In this document: one piece after another, positions 9,640-19,913 of the stretch
Position numbering within the stretch: the first letter of the stretch is position 1
Layout of the letters: every line of letters begins with the position of its first letter
From: Histomonas meleagridis
Lineage: Eukaryota > Parabasalia > Tritrichomonadida > Dientamoebidae
Reading direction: 5' to 3'
Length of the DNA stretch: 64,000 nt
NCBI GenBank assembly: GCA_020186115.1
Contig: WSYJ01000054.1
Coordinates: 59,399-123,398, forward strand
Position numbers and translations under genes: made by a program
The notes under the pieces: model-generated
The model's database searches: none
Told to the model about the DNA's origin: nothing
What the model saw: the letters and a program-made list of their open reading frames with translations, nothing else

Positions 9640-10227
9640 ATGGTTGAAGAATTGGTTCCTGGCTTCAAAGTTGTTATTATTGGTGATACATCAGTTGGAA
9701 AAACATCAATCCTGACACAGTACAATCTTCATTATTTTAGTCAAGAGGTTCAACCAACTATTGGATCATCTTTCCTCTCAAGTACAATTCAGACAGAAAA
9801 AGGCCCTGTTACATTGAATATTTGGGATACAGCTGGACAAGAAAAATATAGATGTCTTGTTCCAATGTATTCTCGATCTGCAATAGCAGCAATTATTGTT
9901 ATTGATGCTTCAGGCAAAGCAAATTGTACATGCATAGAAGAATGGGTTGATTGTGTTAGGAAAAACTGTTCTCCAGAATGTAAGATATATATTGTTGCAA
10001 ATAAAATAGATCTTCCAGATACAATTCCAATGACAGACCTTATTCAATATGCACAAACAAATGGATTTCCTTTCTTCTCTTCAACAGCAACATTATATAA
10101 TTCTGTAGCTCCAATATTCAATCAAATAGCTTGTGATATCTCTCTTGCATATTATATAAATCAGAATAAAAAAGAAGAAGATATCGATATTTTTAAGAAA
10201 ATTAACAAAAAAAATGGTTGTTGTTAA
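9640..10227 (+). CDS. Rab-family small GTPase
   Basis: 195 residues. All guanine-nucleotide motifs are present: GDTSVGKTS (P-loop), the effector-region Thr in PTIGSSF, WDTAGQEKY (G3), NKID (G4) and SSTA (G5). The protein ends KKNGCC, a double-cysteine Rab geranylgeranylation signal. Trichomonads have very large Rab families for vesicle traffic. The N-terminus and switch regions are nearest in style to Rab5/Rab21-type proteins, but the subfamily cannot be fixed by eye. The glutamine of switch II (GQE) is kept, so GTP hydrolysis should be normal. Confidence 0.92.
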   Translation: MVEELVPGFKVVIIGDTSVGKTSILTQYNLHYFSQEVQPTIGSSFLSSTIQTEKGPVTLNIWDTAGQEKYRCLVPMYSRSAIAAIIVIDASGKANCTCIEEWVDCVRKNCSPECKIYIVANKIDLPDTIPMTDLIQYAQTNGFPFFSSTATLYNSVAPIFNQIACDISLAYYINQNKKEEDIDIFKKINKKNGCC

Positions 10228-10369
10228 TACGATAAAATATCTTGTAAGAAATGCTAATATTTCCCATCTAACAAATAAATAAATGTTTGAATCTTAATAA
10301 AATCATGGATACATAATAAATTTAGAAAATGTTTTTTGAATACTTTGAAGAATAAATTCGAAATTAATT

Positions 10370-10371
<2 letters not shown>

Positions 10372-10403
<32 letters not shown>
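10372..10403. repeat. (TA)n microsatellite
   Basis: An uninterrupted run of about 16 TA dinucleotides between the Rab gene and the coiled-coil gene. Nothing else is recognised in 10228-10544. Confidence 0.95.
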
Positions 10404-10406
<3 letters not shown>

Positions 10407-10544
10407 TCTTTTATATTGAGAAGAGAAATTTCCTACTGCTTCCTGTCTAAATACTAATTATGGAAGTTCTATATGCTTTTGTAGATTAAAATGGAAACTG
10501 GAGTAAAAATACGTTAATGAATAAACAAAAAACATAAAATTTCC

Positions 10545-12017
10545 ATGAGACATGCTGGATTAAAACAAGCACAGAAAAGAATTAAAAACAGAAAAGCCTA
10601 CGAGCGCGAAATAATGAAAGCCAAGGAAGAAGAAAAAAAAGATTGGAATGCAAGGGTCGCATATGAAGCTGATATTCGTGCTGATATAAATAGAAGAGTA
10701 AAGAGACAAATGTTAGCAGATAGAGAATTTGAGCTAGCAAATAAATTATATCAACATCAAAAAAACATTGAAGAACAACAACAGCGAAATATAGAACTTG
10801 ATAATATTGCAAAAGAAATGAGTCGCCAACAAGAAGAAAAACTTCGTAATTCTAAGTTGCGACAAGGAATTCGAGAAAATTCTGCAGAAATTCGAGAACT
10901 TCAATCGAAACTTGAACTAGCTGTAATCAACCAAATACTTGATAACCAGATCAAAGAGCGTCGAATGTGGAAAGAAGAACAACGTTTAGAAGCAGCTATG
11001 GAACGACAGCGCATCAACAAAATTAATCAAGAAGAAGAAGCACGTGAAGCAGAAATACGCAAGGCAAAAGCCGAGAAGCTTCGAAATGATCAAATTTTTG
11101 TTCAACAACAATTACAAGAAAAACGAAATCGCAAGAAATTACTTTATGAAATTGAACGTGAACATGATAAAAAGCTTATCGAAGAAGCTGAAAAAAGAGA
11201 ACGTGAAGAATATATTCGGCAACGACAAGAAAAACTTGAAAGGATGCAAAGGACTAAACATGAAATTGATCAATTTTTGAAACAACGCGCCGCACTTAAA
11301 GCAGCCGAAAAAGCACTTGAAGAAGAAGAAGATCGTAAAATCTATGAATATATTCAAGATGTAGATGAACGACTTCAACGAGCTCAAGAACAATCGAAAC
11401 TAAGAGAAATAGCTCGAAACATTGTAGCAGAAGAAATCGGCCGTAACATTCGAAGACAAGAGAAAGAACGCGAAGAATATGAGCAACTAATCATTGATTT
11501 AGAATATGAGAAAGAATTAGAACGATTAAAGCAGAAAGAAATCGAAGAATCGGAAAAAATAAGACGTCAACACGAAGAAATAAGACAATATATGAAAGAA
11601 CATGAAGAAGAGAAACAAAGGAAATTAATGTTATCCAAACAAGAAGAAGAAAAAGCGCGAAAAGAAATGATTGAAGAAAATGAACGATTTAAAAGACTTG
11701 AGCAACTTGAACAAGAAAAAAACGCAATTAAAATAAGTAGATATAGAAGAGAATTAGAAGCGCATATTTTGCAAAGAAGAAAAATGTTACAACAGGCAAA
11801 AGAAGAAGAGTTAAATGTCCTTAGGTTGCAGAAAGAAAGAGAAGAAAGAAGAAAACAATTGATTGAAGAGGAAAGAAGAAATTTGGTCGTCGAATACATA
11901 CTGAAAATGGGACCTGAGTTCGTGAAATACCTGCCAAAGGGAGTGCTAAAGGACGGCGACATAGACTTCCTTCCAAAAGCTTATCAAGAAGCAATCCTAG
12001 AAATGAATGTTTTGTAA
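10545..12017 (+). CDS. MNS1-like ciliary coiled-coil protein (trichohyalin/plectin-type)
   Basis: 490 residues, very rich in Glu, Arg, Lys and Gln, predicted as one long helix from about residue 10 to 450. The C-terminus returns to a folded patch, YLPKGVLKDGDIDFLPKAYQ. The trichohyalin/plectin-like helix, the length near 490 and the C-terminal LPKG segment fit MNS1, a microtubule inner protein of axonemal doublets (CFAP53 is related in style). The expected place of action is the flagellar axoneme, consistent with a four- or five-flagellated trichomonad. Coiled-coil proteins are hard to assign by eye, so MNS1 identity is likely but not certain. Confidence 0.7.
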   Translation: MRHAGLKQAQKRIKNRKAYEREIMKAKEEEKKDWNARVAYEADIRADINRRVKRQMLADREFELANKLYQHQKNIEEQQQRNIELDNIAKEMSRQQEEKLRNSKLRQGIRENSAEIRELQSKLELAVINQILDNQIKERRMWKEEQRLEAAMERQRINKINQEEEAREAEIRKAKAEKLRNDQIFVQQQLQEKRNRKKLLYEIEREHDKKLIEEAEKREREEYIRQRQEKLERMQRTKHEIDQFLKQRAALKAAEKALEEEEDRKIYEYIQDVDERLQRAQEQSKLREIARNIVAEEIGRNIRRQEKEREEYEQLIIDLEYEKELERLKQKEIEESEKIRRQHEEIRQYMKEHEEEKQRKLMLSKQEEEKARKEMIEENERFKRLEQLEQEKNAIKISRYRRELEAHILQRRKMLQQAKEEELNVLRLQKEREERRKQLIEEERRNLVVEYILKMGPEFVKYLPKGVLKDGDIDFLPKAYQEAILEMNVL

Positions 12018-12460
12018 GTAAATGTATATAAAGTGGTGTAAAAACTTTGTTTTTTAATAAATTACTGGTTAAAATTATAATATATTTTGGTTTATAAGCT
12101 ACTGTTTAATGATTAGTAAATTCTACATAAAATATTTTTAAATGCATATATTCTAATTTCGAATTAAATCGATGTGAAACTTATGCATTTACCTTTTGAA
12201 CAAAAATTTGATCATTAATTAAATTTGGTCATTATGTAAGTTTTTATAAAATCTCAAAAATAGGTTAAAATGAGAATATCTTCATAATGTATTTATAAAT
12301 TATATATTTTACACATGATTTAATGTTTATCGTATATACAATAAGTCAGAGCTGAAATTTTGTAATAACTTAAAAAATTAAGAATTTTTTACATAAACAT
12401 TCGAATGATATTCAATAGGCATTTATTTTTATTATATTTTTTTTTGCTTGATACTTATGA

Positions 12461-13262
12461 TTATTTTTTACGTTTTTCAATGTCAGTACAATTTTGATAT
12501 TTTCCATAATTAGAATGGAATTTATTCGCAAACGATTGAATGATGTCAAATCTTCTATTTTCTGCTGATATGACAGGTGCATCTTTATATTATTTAATTA
12601 AATTCCATGTATTATTTCATAATTTTATTTATTAATATAAATTCTATATAAAACAAAATAATTTCTTATATTAATATCAACATTTTTATGGACAAGAAGT
12701 AATTTAACAATTTCTATATGACCATTTTCAGATACTAATATAAGTGCTGTTCTAAATAATTCAAATTATTTCCAAATATTGTTTCGAAATATAAAATTTT
12801 TAAAATATATATCAAATAATTCAAATAAATATTTATAGTGTTAATCTCAATTCCTTTCTGTTCAAGAAGTAATTTAACTATATTTGTGTAACATTAGAAG
12901 ATGCAAAAAAAAATTCTGTACTAAATATTTTTTTAAATGATTTCCAAATATTGTTTCAAAATATTATTATAAATTATTAAGAAAACAAATAAATATCTTT
13001 AACATATATATATAAATCAATTCATTTTTGTTTAAGAATTAATTTAACAATTTTTGTGTGACCATTAAAAGATGCAGAAATAAGTGTTGTTTAAAATAAT
13101 TCCCAAATACTATTTTGAAAAAATAAATCATTAAAATAATTTTCAGATAAAACAAATAAATATCTATAACATATATATATATCAATTCCCACTCGTTCTA
13201 GAAGTCTTTTTGTAACTTCAATGTGACCTCTACGTATACTTCTAAATGAAGTATTGTTTCAA
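12461..13262 (-). pseudogene. Decayed ankyrin module array
   Basis: Minus-strand reading finds at least five ankyrin modules with the same spacer type as at 5102-6329. One module (about 12665-12754; TALILVSENGHIEIVKLLLV) is intact. The others carry damage: a lost base before TQI at about 12885, and a TGA replacing GGA in the KGID motif near 13024. The last segment ends APVISAENRRFDIIQSF... KRKK and a stop at 12461. No DUF3447 N-terminus is found upstream. The bases from 12018 to 12460 hold nothing recognisable. Confidence 0.7.
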
Positions 13263-13420
13263 AAAAAACTCAATAAACTCAAAATAAAATGTCATACTCT
13301 CAAATATTTAAAAATATATATATATATTGGATTAACATCTAATATTTTATTTTGAAACTGCAACTGAAGTAAATCTTGAGCTCATCATCTTCTTTTCAAT
13401 AGTTTACAGTCTCAGTAAAC

Positions 13421-14146
13421 ATGAAAAAATCGTTTTGCGCACAATTTTTTCGAGCATTTCTCTTCAATATTATTCTTTATACAATTGTAATACCTTCTTG
13501 TCGCCTTTCTTTTATAAAGATGATTCAGGATTCTAATTCAAAAATTTTTATGTTAGGTCAATTTTTAATGTTTCTTACCTTTTTATTATTATTTCTTTTT
13601 GAATTTATCTTGTTTCGATTACTTTTCATGAATCCTGGCCGTCTATCAGATGAAATTCAAAAAAGAGGAACAGATTTAATTTCCAATTATTCTTTATGCA
13701 AAAAATGTCACTTGCCAAAACCACCAAGATGTCATCATTGTTCGAGGTGTGGTTGTTGTATTTTAAACATGGATCATCATTGTGATTCTTTAGGGATTTG
13801 TCTTGGATACAGAAATTACAAATTTTTTATTCTACTTCTTTTCTATGGAAGCGTTGCCTCTGCTTACGGCGGCATCATTTTATTGATTTCTTTTTTCATA
13901 GTCAAAGGAGCTTCAAAAGTATCGCAGTTAATTCTTTCACTTTTTTTGTTTCTAATCGCATTTGCACTTCACTTCTTTCGTAACTTTTATATTAAGCTCA
14001 CTGCAAGCAATATGACGACAATTGAAAGCCGTTTTCCAGAACTAACAAGTATGGAAATATCATTGCCACAAGTAAATTTAATTGGAAAAGGAATCACGAA
14101 ATACCTTCCAATTGTGGAAGATGTAAATCCGTTTGCATTTGTTTGA
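13421..14146 (+). CDS. DHHC-type palmitoyltransferase
   Basis: 241 residues with four hydrophobic segments (about 13-30, 44-69, 136-163 and 170-187). Between the second and third lies the cysteine-rich domain CKKCHLPKPPRCHHCSRCGC followed by MDHHCDSLGICLGYRNYKFF. The DHHC cysteine is the acyl-carrying residue that S-palmitoylates membrane proteins, usually on Golgi, ER or plasma membrane. The usual PWVNNC after DHHC is replaced by DSLGIC, a modest divergence. The C-terminal tail is short and has no clear targeting motif. Clean start at 13421 after a TTTCAATAG/CTCAGT context. Confidence 0.93.
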   Translation: MKKSFCAQFFRAFLFNIILYTIVIPSCRLSFIKMIQDSNSKIFMLGQFLMFLTFLLLFLFEFILFRLLFMNPGRLSDEIQKRGTDLISNYSLCKKCHLPKPPRCHHCSRCGCCILNMDHHCDSLGICLGYRNYKFFILLLFYGSVASAYGGIILLISFFIVKGASKVSQLILSLFLFLIAFALHFFRNFYIKLTASNMTTIESRFPELTSMEISLPQVNLIGKGITKYLPIVEDVNPFAFV

Positions 14147-14796
14147 TGAATTTGTTGTTTGTTTGTAAATAATGTTTTTATTTCATTTTTTATGTTTTCT
14201 TATGTAAATAAAACGGAATTAATGGAAGAACTTTCTTGCGTGCTATAAATGTATTGAAGAAATATTTATAAAATAGAAACACTTGGATTTTCTGTTAGGA
14301 AGAATAAAACTACAATTGGATTCTTTAGTGTTGCTTATGGAAATAGGAGAATAAATGTGAGTAAGTGCGGAGTTTTTGGAAAAGCCGAAAACTTAATAAT
14401 TACATAGAAATATTTACTTGTATCAATGTAATTATCATAAAGTTATTTATCATTGTTAATCAAATCAAATAAGATGTTAAGTTTTATCCCGTCAACTTCT
14501 TTATTCCTGTTATTCTAATTTATAAATTCTTTCTTTAAATGAACAATTTGAAATCCTCGAAACAAATTAAAAAAAACATAATAAATTTAATTTGAATTTT
14601 TTGTTCTAAAATAAGGCCAACAAACTCTATTCATTTATTTATTGATATTAAAGAAAAATTTAAAAAGAATTAAGAAGTTGATTGGTTTTAAGAAAAGGAA
14701 TTAACAATTTTCACCTTTCGCAAATATCTCAACAAAACTCAAAATACTGCTTTCTTGCCATACAAACATTAAATTAAACCAAAAAATACAAATTAT
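14147..14796. other. Gene-free AT-rich interval
   Basis: Between convergent genes. No open frame, RNA gene or repeat is recognised. Confidence 0.7.
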
Positions 14797-15558
14797 TTAA
14801 CAAAATACATAATGATCGATAGATGGCGAATAAATTTCACCATTGTATTCCAAGGCTGATATAGCATTGGAAATCCGTTCTAGTGAATATGTTGATCCAA
14901 AGTGTCCGGCAATTTCTGCTTTACTTACTCCAGTACTGGAATTGTGTATTTGAATATATTCGAGAATTTTTGGTCTTAACTGTTCGTCCATTTCTTGGTT
15001 ATTTTCTTGTTCTTGTGGCGCAGGGATTTCGTTGTGGTCACTTGCTTCCGTATGATTGCGAGGATTTTCTGCAATTGCAAATGAAGAATTAGGGGGTAAA
15101 CCACGAAGAGAAAAGAAATGTACGAACAAAGCGTGTAGAAAATGATATGGAATTTCATCGAAATCTTCGACTTGCTTGACAGAAAATGCTGAAATAATTG
15201 GTCCAGTATTTTGTGAATTTGTTGATATCTTACCAACCACAGAAACATAGGTACCTACTGGAAATGAAAGGGTTAGGCACTCCATATTTTTTGAAAAATC
15301 TTGAACTTGAAATATTCCTGTTGAATCGTCAATTTCATAATAAGATGCAATTGCTTCTTCTTGGACTGAGTGGACCATACCAACAATATTTATTTGTTTC
15401 CTTTGAACGCCATCGATAAGAAATGGTTGTCCAGGATTATAATTCGAATTCAATAATTGCTTGATTGTAACAGGCGTAATAGAGTCATCTACGTTAACAG
15501 GGAGACGTTCGTTGCTTTCGGATGGAAGCTTATCGTTCAGATCGAATCCTCCTTCCAT
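14797..15558 (-). CDS. RPA2: Replication protein A 32-kDa subunit
   Basis: 253 residues, ATG at 15558. After a short Asp/Asn/Ser N-terminus (the region phosphorylated in other species), residues about 30-150 form the OB-fold. It begins ITPVTIKQLLNS, has the strands INIVGMVHSVQEEAIASYYE and DDSTGIFQVQDF, and then VVGKISTNSQNTG. The C-terminus (about 195-253) is the winged helix: VSKAEIAGHF and ISNAISALEYNGEIYSPSID. This is the order and length of RPA32, the middle subunit of the single-stranded DNA-binding trimer used in replication and repair. An AACGGC element lies 34 nt upstream of the start. Confidence 0.92.
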   Translation of the reverse strand: MEGGFDLNDKLPSESNERLPVNVDDSITPVTIKQLLNSNYNPGQPFLIDGVQRKQINIVGMVHSVQEEAIASYYEIDDSTGIFQVQDFSKNMECLTLSFPVGTYVSVVGKISTNSQNTGPIISAFSVKQVEDFDEIPYHFLHALFVHFFSLRGLPPNSSFAIAENPRNHTEASDHNEIPAPQEQENNQEMDEQLRPKILEYIQIHNSSTGVSKAEIAGHFGSTYSLERISNAISALEYNGEIYSPSIDHYVFC

Positions 15559-15591
15559 TGGGTGAACTTCACCCTGTGAAACGTTTTTTTA

Positions 15592-15597
15592 AACGGC
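15592..15597. promoter_or_regulatory. AACGGC element upstream of RPA2
   Basis: AACGGC on the plus strand, within AAACGGCCGAAAGG, 34 nt before the RPA2 start. Same hexamer as before the LRR genes at 4224 and 43059. Confidence 0.35.
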
Positions 15598-15985
15598 CGA
15601 AAGGCAGTTTTTTGTTTTGTCAACTTTATCTTTCATTATTTTTTTTTTTGTTTTGAATCGAGAATATATTTAATTAATGAATTTAAAAGAGGCTTGGTAA
15701 TGTTAATTACGGGTGTCCTTAATGGTGTCTTGAAATAAGCCTTGGAGAATTATTGTTTTATCTTAAAGAAGACAGAATATTAAGTCTGGAATTTTTGAGT
15801 GACATCCGTCCAATCACGAATTTTAAATGTTCTCAAAAATGTGAAAGAGTTTAAATTTGAATAATTTTACGATAGTTTTCACTAAAATATAATTGAAATT
15901 TATTTGCCGAAAAGAACAATTTTGAGAGAAGATTTTCAACTTCTAATGAAAAATTTCAATCGAACTCGTTTAAACTCCAAAATTA

Positions 15986-16375
15986 ATGAGGAAAAAGCCA
16001 CAGCGCTTTATTAAGTATATCACAGTAAATGATAAAATGGGCAATATTAAATACAGATATGAGCTCGATATGAGCGGAAAATTAATAAAAACTTCTCCAA
16101 ATTTAATTATTCCATCATTACAAATACCTACAATTCAATCACCTAATCAACTACCATTACCACAAATACAAAAATGTAATAATCAGTACATCTTACCACA
16201 GTTGGAAAAAGATTCCACACCTCCACAATTTTCGTTTGATATCGAAAAAGACTTTTTACGCTTTTTCCCAATTACTCCAAAAATGAGAAACAAGCCATTA
16301 AGCACATTTGAAGGGTTATTTTTGAAAATCCCTTTCAAAAATAAAGATAATTTTGAAAATAATTCAAAAAAGTAA
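15986..16375 (+). CDS. Small basic protein of unknown function
   Basis: 129 residues, ATG at 15986. The sequence opens with basic residues (MRKKPQRFIKYITVNDKMG). A Pro/Ile/Gln-rich middle follows (about 40-70), then a segment with several Phe residues (FSFDIEKDFLRFFPITPKM). No membrane segment or known domain is seen. Ordered composition, ATG start and lack of a better gene in 15559-16738 support a real gene. It may be lineage-specific. Confidence 0.5.
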   Translation: MRKKPQRFIKYITVNDKMGNIKYRYELDMSGKLIKTSPNLIIPSLQIPTIQSPNQLPLPQIQKCNNQYILPQLEKDSTPPQFSFDIEKDFLRFFPITPKMRNKPLSTFEGLFLKIPFKNKDNFENNSKK

Positions 16376-16738
16376 TCGCTAACACTGTTCGTGCTTCCTA
16401 TAGAGTGTTTTGTAAACATAGATAAAGTTCTTGAAACTTTATTATTAAATCATTTGGTTATGGAAAGTTTTTTTTTTTTTATCTTTTACGATCAAAACGC
16501 ATTCAATCAATATGATATTTTAAACGTATTTTTTGATGGACTCTCTAAAAAAAACTCATAATATGAATTTGCGTGTGCTTAACAAAGAAATAGTTTATGT
16601 CAAATGAAGTGTGAGCATCGTTTCGTTTTATTTAAAAATATATTTATAAATTTCAATATCGAAATTAAATAAGACGAAAGTTATATAAAAATGAGCACAT
16701 TTATTGCAATATTAATATTGGCTAAAACAAGTATATTT

Positions 16739-17413
16739 TTAGAGATCATTAAATTGTGAAAATGGCAATTCATAGTCGTCATTCTTCTGCTTCGCAGATA
16801 AAACAAAGAACAACAAATCAACAAGGAATAGGACAGTCAATATTCCGTTAATCCACAGAGTCCACATTGTAGATCCAGAAAAAACAAAAGCGTCTGCAAT
16901 TTGTATTATAATAACCAAAATCTTCGTGATGAAGAAAACAGTATAAAATCCCATAAAAACTGTTATTCGCTTGGATCTTCTTGTTAACATAACTTGACAA
17001 AGCAAAGCAAATGAATTGAAATATAAACTCATGTTTTTCAAAAATTGTTTGAAACTGTTTGACACATCAAAAAAAGCTACCAAGGAAAGAACTACAGTAA
17101 TTGGTATAATAAAGATAGTATGTTTTGAATCCGCAAATGTTTTTGAATTTAATGAATACTTCATTTTAACAAGTAATAAAAGTGATAATGTTACAACAAA
17201 ATTGATTAAGTATAGAAAGAATGAAATATTAAAATGTGCAAATAAGGATAAAAATGATGATATGCATGAAAATAAAACATAATTTTGAGATAAACCTGCA
17301 CTGGAATGAATCTTCATCACATTTAGGATAAGGATTATAAATGGCACTATATTTAGCAAGGCCATTTGATCTTCTGATTTTGTTGGGATAATCTTGAAAA
17401 GAAACCCTTTCAT
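16739..17413 (-). CDS. KDEL receptor-like (ERD2) seven-helix membrane protein
   Basis: 224 residues with about seven hydrophobic segments. The first loop reads ILNVMKIHSSAGLSQNYVLF, matching the ERD2 pattern of a helix, then K-x-x-x-SCAGISGK and LF. The middle FIIPITVVLSLVAF with SLYFNSFALLCQVMLTRRSK matches the ERD2 VVP...IYLESVAILPQL region. ERD2 proteins bind HDEL/KDEL tails of escaped ER proteins in the Golgi and return them. Here the sequence is divergent, so ligand specificity is open; SWEET/PQ-loop relatives share the fold. The C-terminus is longer and more acidic than usual. An AACGGT element precedes the start. Confidence 0.65.
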   Translation of the reverse strand: MKGFLFKIIPTKSEDQMALLNIVPFIILILNVMKIHSSAGLSQNYVLFSCISSFLSLFAHFNISFFLYLINFVVTLSLLLLVKMKYSLNSKTFADSKHTIFIIPITVVLSLVAFFDVSNSFKQFLKNMSLYFNSFALLCQVMLTRRSKRITVFMGFYTVFFITKILVIIIQIADAFVFSGSTMWTLWINGILTVLFLVDLLFFVLSAKQKNDDYELPFSQFNDL

Positions 17414-17421
17414 ATTTCAAA

Positions 17422-17427
17422 ACCGTT
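17422..17427 (-). promoter_or_regulatory. AACGGT element upstream of the KDEL receptor-like gene
   Basis: Coding strand reads TTTAACGGTTTTG 9-14 nt before the ATG at 17413. Same hexamer class as the other elements listed. Confidence 0.35.
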
Positions 17428-17742
17428 AAATATAAACGTCTTCAAATCGCACATTCAGCCAAACAATTTAATACAAAAAATACATATTTATAAACATTTA
17501 TTCAAATACATTATTTAAAAAGAGCTCTTTTTTGGAATTTTAACATGAATATTTCATGAATTTTCCAAAAGATCTAAATATTTTATACTTCAAAATCAAG
17601 TGTGTGCTTAACTCAATTGATGAGATATGTAAATCAAAAGAGTTAAGTTACTAAATGTTATTATGTACTCCTTCCAAAAATTAATGGAATTGATTACTCA
17701 TTATTATTATTTTTGTTGTTCGAGAAAAATTATTTCTTGACA

Positions 17743-19410
17743 TCATATAATAACACTGTCCGATTGATTATATTCATCGCTTTCAAGTGGATCATCTTTT
17801 TGATTTTCGTTTAATGTCGCACTTTCATTAGAACTTTTGGCCATTTTAAGGGAATCAAGACCATAGTCATTAAGTTTTAAACTTCTTCTTGTTTTCAACT
17901 GTTGCGTTAGTAATTCAAGCATATATTTATCTGCTTTAGAATCACTTTCAATCATTTCCAATTTTTCGTTTAATGTTTTAATTGTTTCTTTTAAATTTTC
18001 GGCTTCTGTTTGCATTTCACTAATTGTATATGAAAGTCCTCTGTTTTCATCTTTTAGTTCATTAATTTGATTTTCCATTCTATTAATTTCTATTTCTTTT
18101 TGTTCCATAAATAGTTTTCTTTCATTAATATGCTCAATCAATGTATGGATATTTGTTGCTTGTTTTTCTATAACATGTTTTGACTTTTCAGCAATCCAAT
18201 CTCTTTCATCTGCCTTTTGTTTAAGTATTATTGCTTCTTTTTTGAGTTCCTCAAATTCGTTTTCTTTTAATGCAAGTTTAGTTTGTAAATTTTCAACTGT
18301 CATTTCTGTGTTTTCAGCAAGAGATGATTTTTCTTCTAAAGCTAATCTTAAATTGGAGAATTTTGTTTTTAATGTTTCTAATTCAGCTTGTAATGAAGCT
18401 CGTTTTTTAGTTTCTTCGAATATTTCTGTTGAAATTGACTTTTTTTCTTCTTCGCTTTTTTGTAATTGATTTCGTAATTCTGTAATTTGCGTTTCGTAAA
18501 GTCGAAGTTTTTCGGATTGACGTGCTGATAATGCATCAATTTTATGGTTTTCGATTACTGAATCATTAAGCTTTGTTCTTAATTCTTCGATTCGAGATTC
18601 ATATGTTGAAATAAGAGCTTGTTCTTTTGTTTGGAAATTTTGATCCAAATTTGATTTGGTCGTTATAAGTTTTTGCTGTTTTTCTTGAATTAACTTTTCA
18701 TATTGATCTTTCATTTGTTTCTTTTCTTGTTCAAATTCCACTTTTTGGGATTCGATTTTCTGTTTTAATTCTTTTATTTGGTTATCATATTTTTGACATA
18801 ATTCAGTTCGATTATTTTGTTCTGTTTCAAGTTTATTAATCATTTCCATATATTTTGACTTATATAATTGTGTTTGTTGAGATAAAAATAATTTAAGTCT
18901 GGAATCAGAAGCTGGTATTAAAGGAAGTTGAAGATGAATAATTAATGAAAAGCCTGTTACTTGTTGAAACATAAGAGTGGGTACTTTAAATTCTTGTTCA
19001 TCAATAAGAACTTTTCTTGTTTTATTTTCTTTTTTAGTTATTTCCAACAATTCATAAAAGCAACGTGGAAAATCTGTAAAATCACAAAATAATTTTTGCT
19101 CTCTTTTCACTTCTTGAAACTTTTCTGGGGATATTTGGAAATCGTATAAAAATAGTGGATCGTTTTGATCAGTAATTTGAAGTTGAAATTGATCTAATTT
19201 TGTTCCTTTAGAAACTTCTTTTGTAAATAGATATGTTAACAACCTTTTTGATGTATGTCCATCCTTACTAATAATTTCAGAATTTACATCGATTCTGAAT
19301 TCATTAGCATTCATTCCTACACTGCTAATAAACGTACAATGAACGTTTAGTATTGGAGAAGTAAACGGTTGCCTCCCATTTTTTTCATATATATTTTCAT
19401 ATATACCCAA
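17743..19410 (-). CDS. SAS6: Centriole/basal-body cartwheel protein SAS-6
   Basis: 555 codons as an open frame. The N-terminal head carries the SAS-6 signature DPLFLYDFQISPEKFQEVKR followed by CDFTDFPRCFYELLEI, close to the DPFFLYNLxISxxDFQxLKxxQxLLVDFxxFPxKFIDLL pattern of the family. A helix pair follows (SDSRLKLFLSQQTQLYKSKY), then a long coiled coil from about residue 190 to 510 and a short disordered tail. SAS-6 homodimers assemble the nine-fold cartwheel at which basal bodies form. Oddity: the frame at 19410 opens with TTG and the first in-frame ATG is at 19314, inside the head domain. The true start may be non-ATG, lie across a short intron, or have been lost; see findings. Confidence 0.9.
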   Translation of the reverse strand: MGIYENIYEKNGRQPFTSPILNVHCTFISSVGMNANEFRIDVNSEIISKDGHTSKRLLTYLFTKEVSKGTKLDQFQLQITDQNDPLFLYDFQISPEKFQEVKREQKLFCDFTDFPRCFYELLEITKKENKTRKVLIDEQEFKVPTLMFQQVTGFSLIIHLQLPLIPASDSRLKLFLSQQTQLYKSKYMEMINKLETEQNNRTELCQKYDNQIKELKQKIESQKVEFEQEKKQMKDQYEKLIQEKQQKLITTKSNLDQNFQTKEQALISTYESRIEELRTKLNDSVIENHKIDALSARQSEKLRLYETQITELRNQLQKSEEEKKSISTEIFEETKKRASLQAELETLKTKFSNLRLALEEKSSLAENTEMTVENLQTKLALKENEFEELKKEAIILKQKADERDWIAEKSKHVIEKQATNIHTLIEHINERKLFMEQKEIEINRMENQINELKDENRGLSYTISEMQTEAENLKETIKTLNEKLEMIESDSKADKYMLELLTQQLKTRRSLKLNDYGLDSLKMAKSSNESATLNENQKDDPLESDEYNQSDSVII

Positions 19411-19913
19411 GTTGATGTTTAATTTTTGATTATTTCATGTTGATATAATAAATATAAATATAAAATTTGGAAGAAAAACATATGATAAATTTTTTATAAA
19501 TTTATAATCAGCTTCTACTTATGATTTACAAAAAACTTTAAGGATAAAATTTCCTTATTAATTTAGTAAAGAATAATTTGCAATATCAAATTTGAAATAC
19601 ATATCGTATATAAGTTATCAATATATTACCTTTATTAATATTGAATATTATTATAAGAAATTATCTTAATTTCATACATCGACAAGTTGATACATGTATA
19701 ATGAAAATCAATTGTTAGACAATATAAAAATCTTAGTATTCCATGAAATTAGTTCCATTTTGTTACTAGCAGTGTGTATCAAAATTTTTACAGAGGTTGG
19801 GTTGAAAACAAAATTGCTCCTTAAACATTATATCATAATGATTAAATCAATAAAGAATGGTCTATTCTAAAAATTAAAATGTTTTATGTGTTGATTTTTT
19901 TATTTAAAAAAGC

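Noticed and set aside
11567-11962. Minus-strand open frame of 131 codons
   Set aside because: Ser/Cys/Phe-rich shadow of the coiled-coil gene at 10545-12017.
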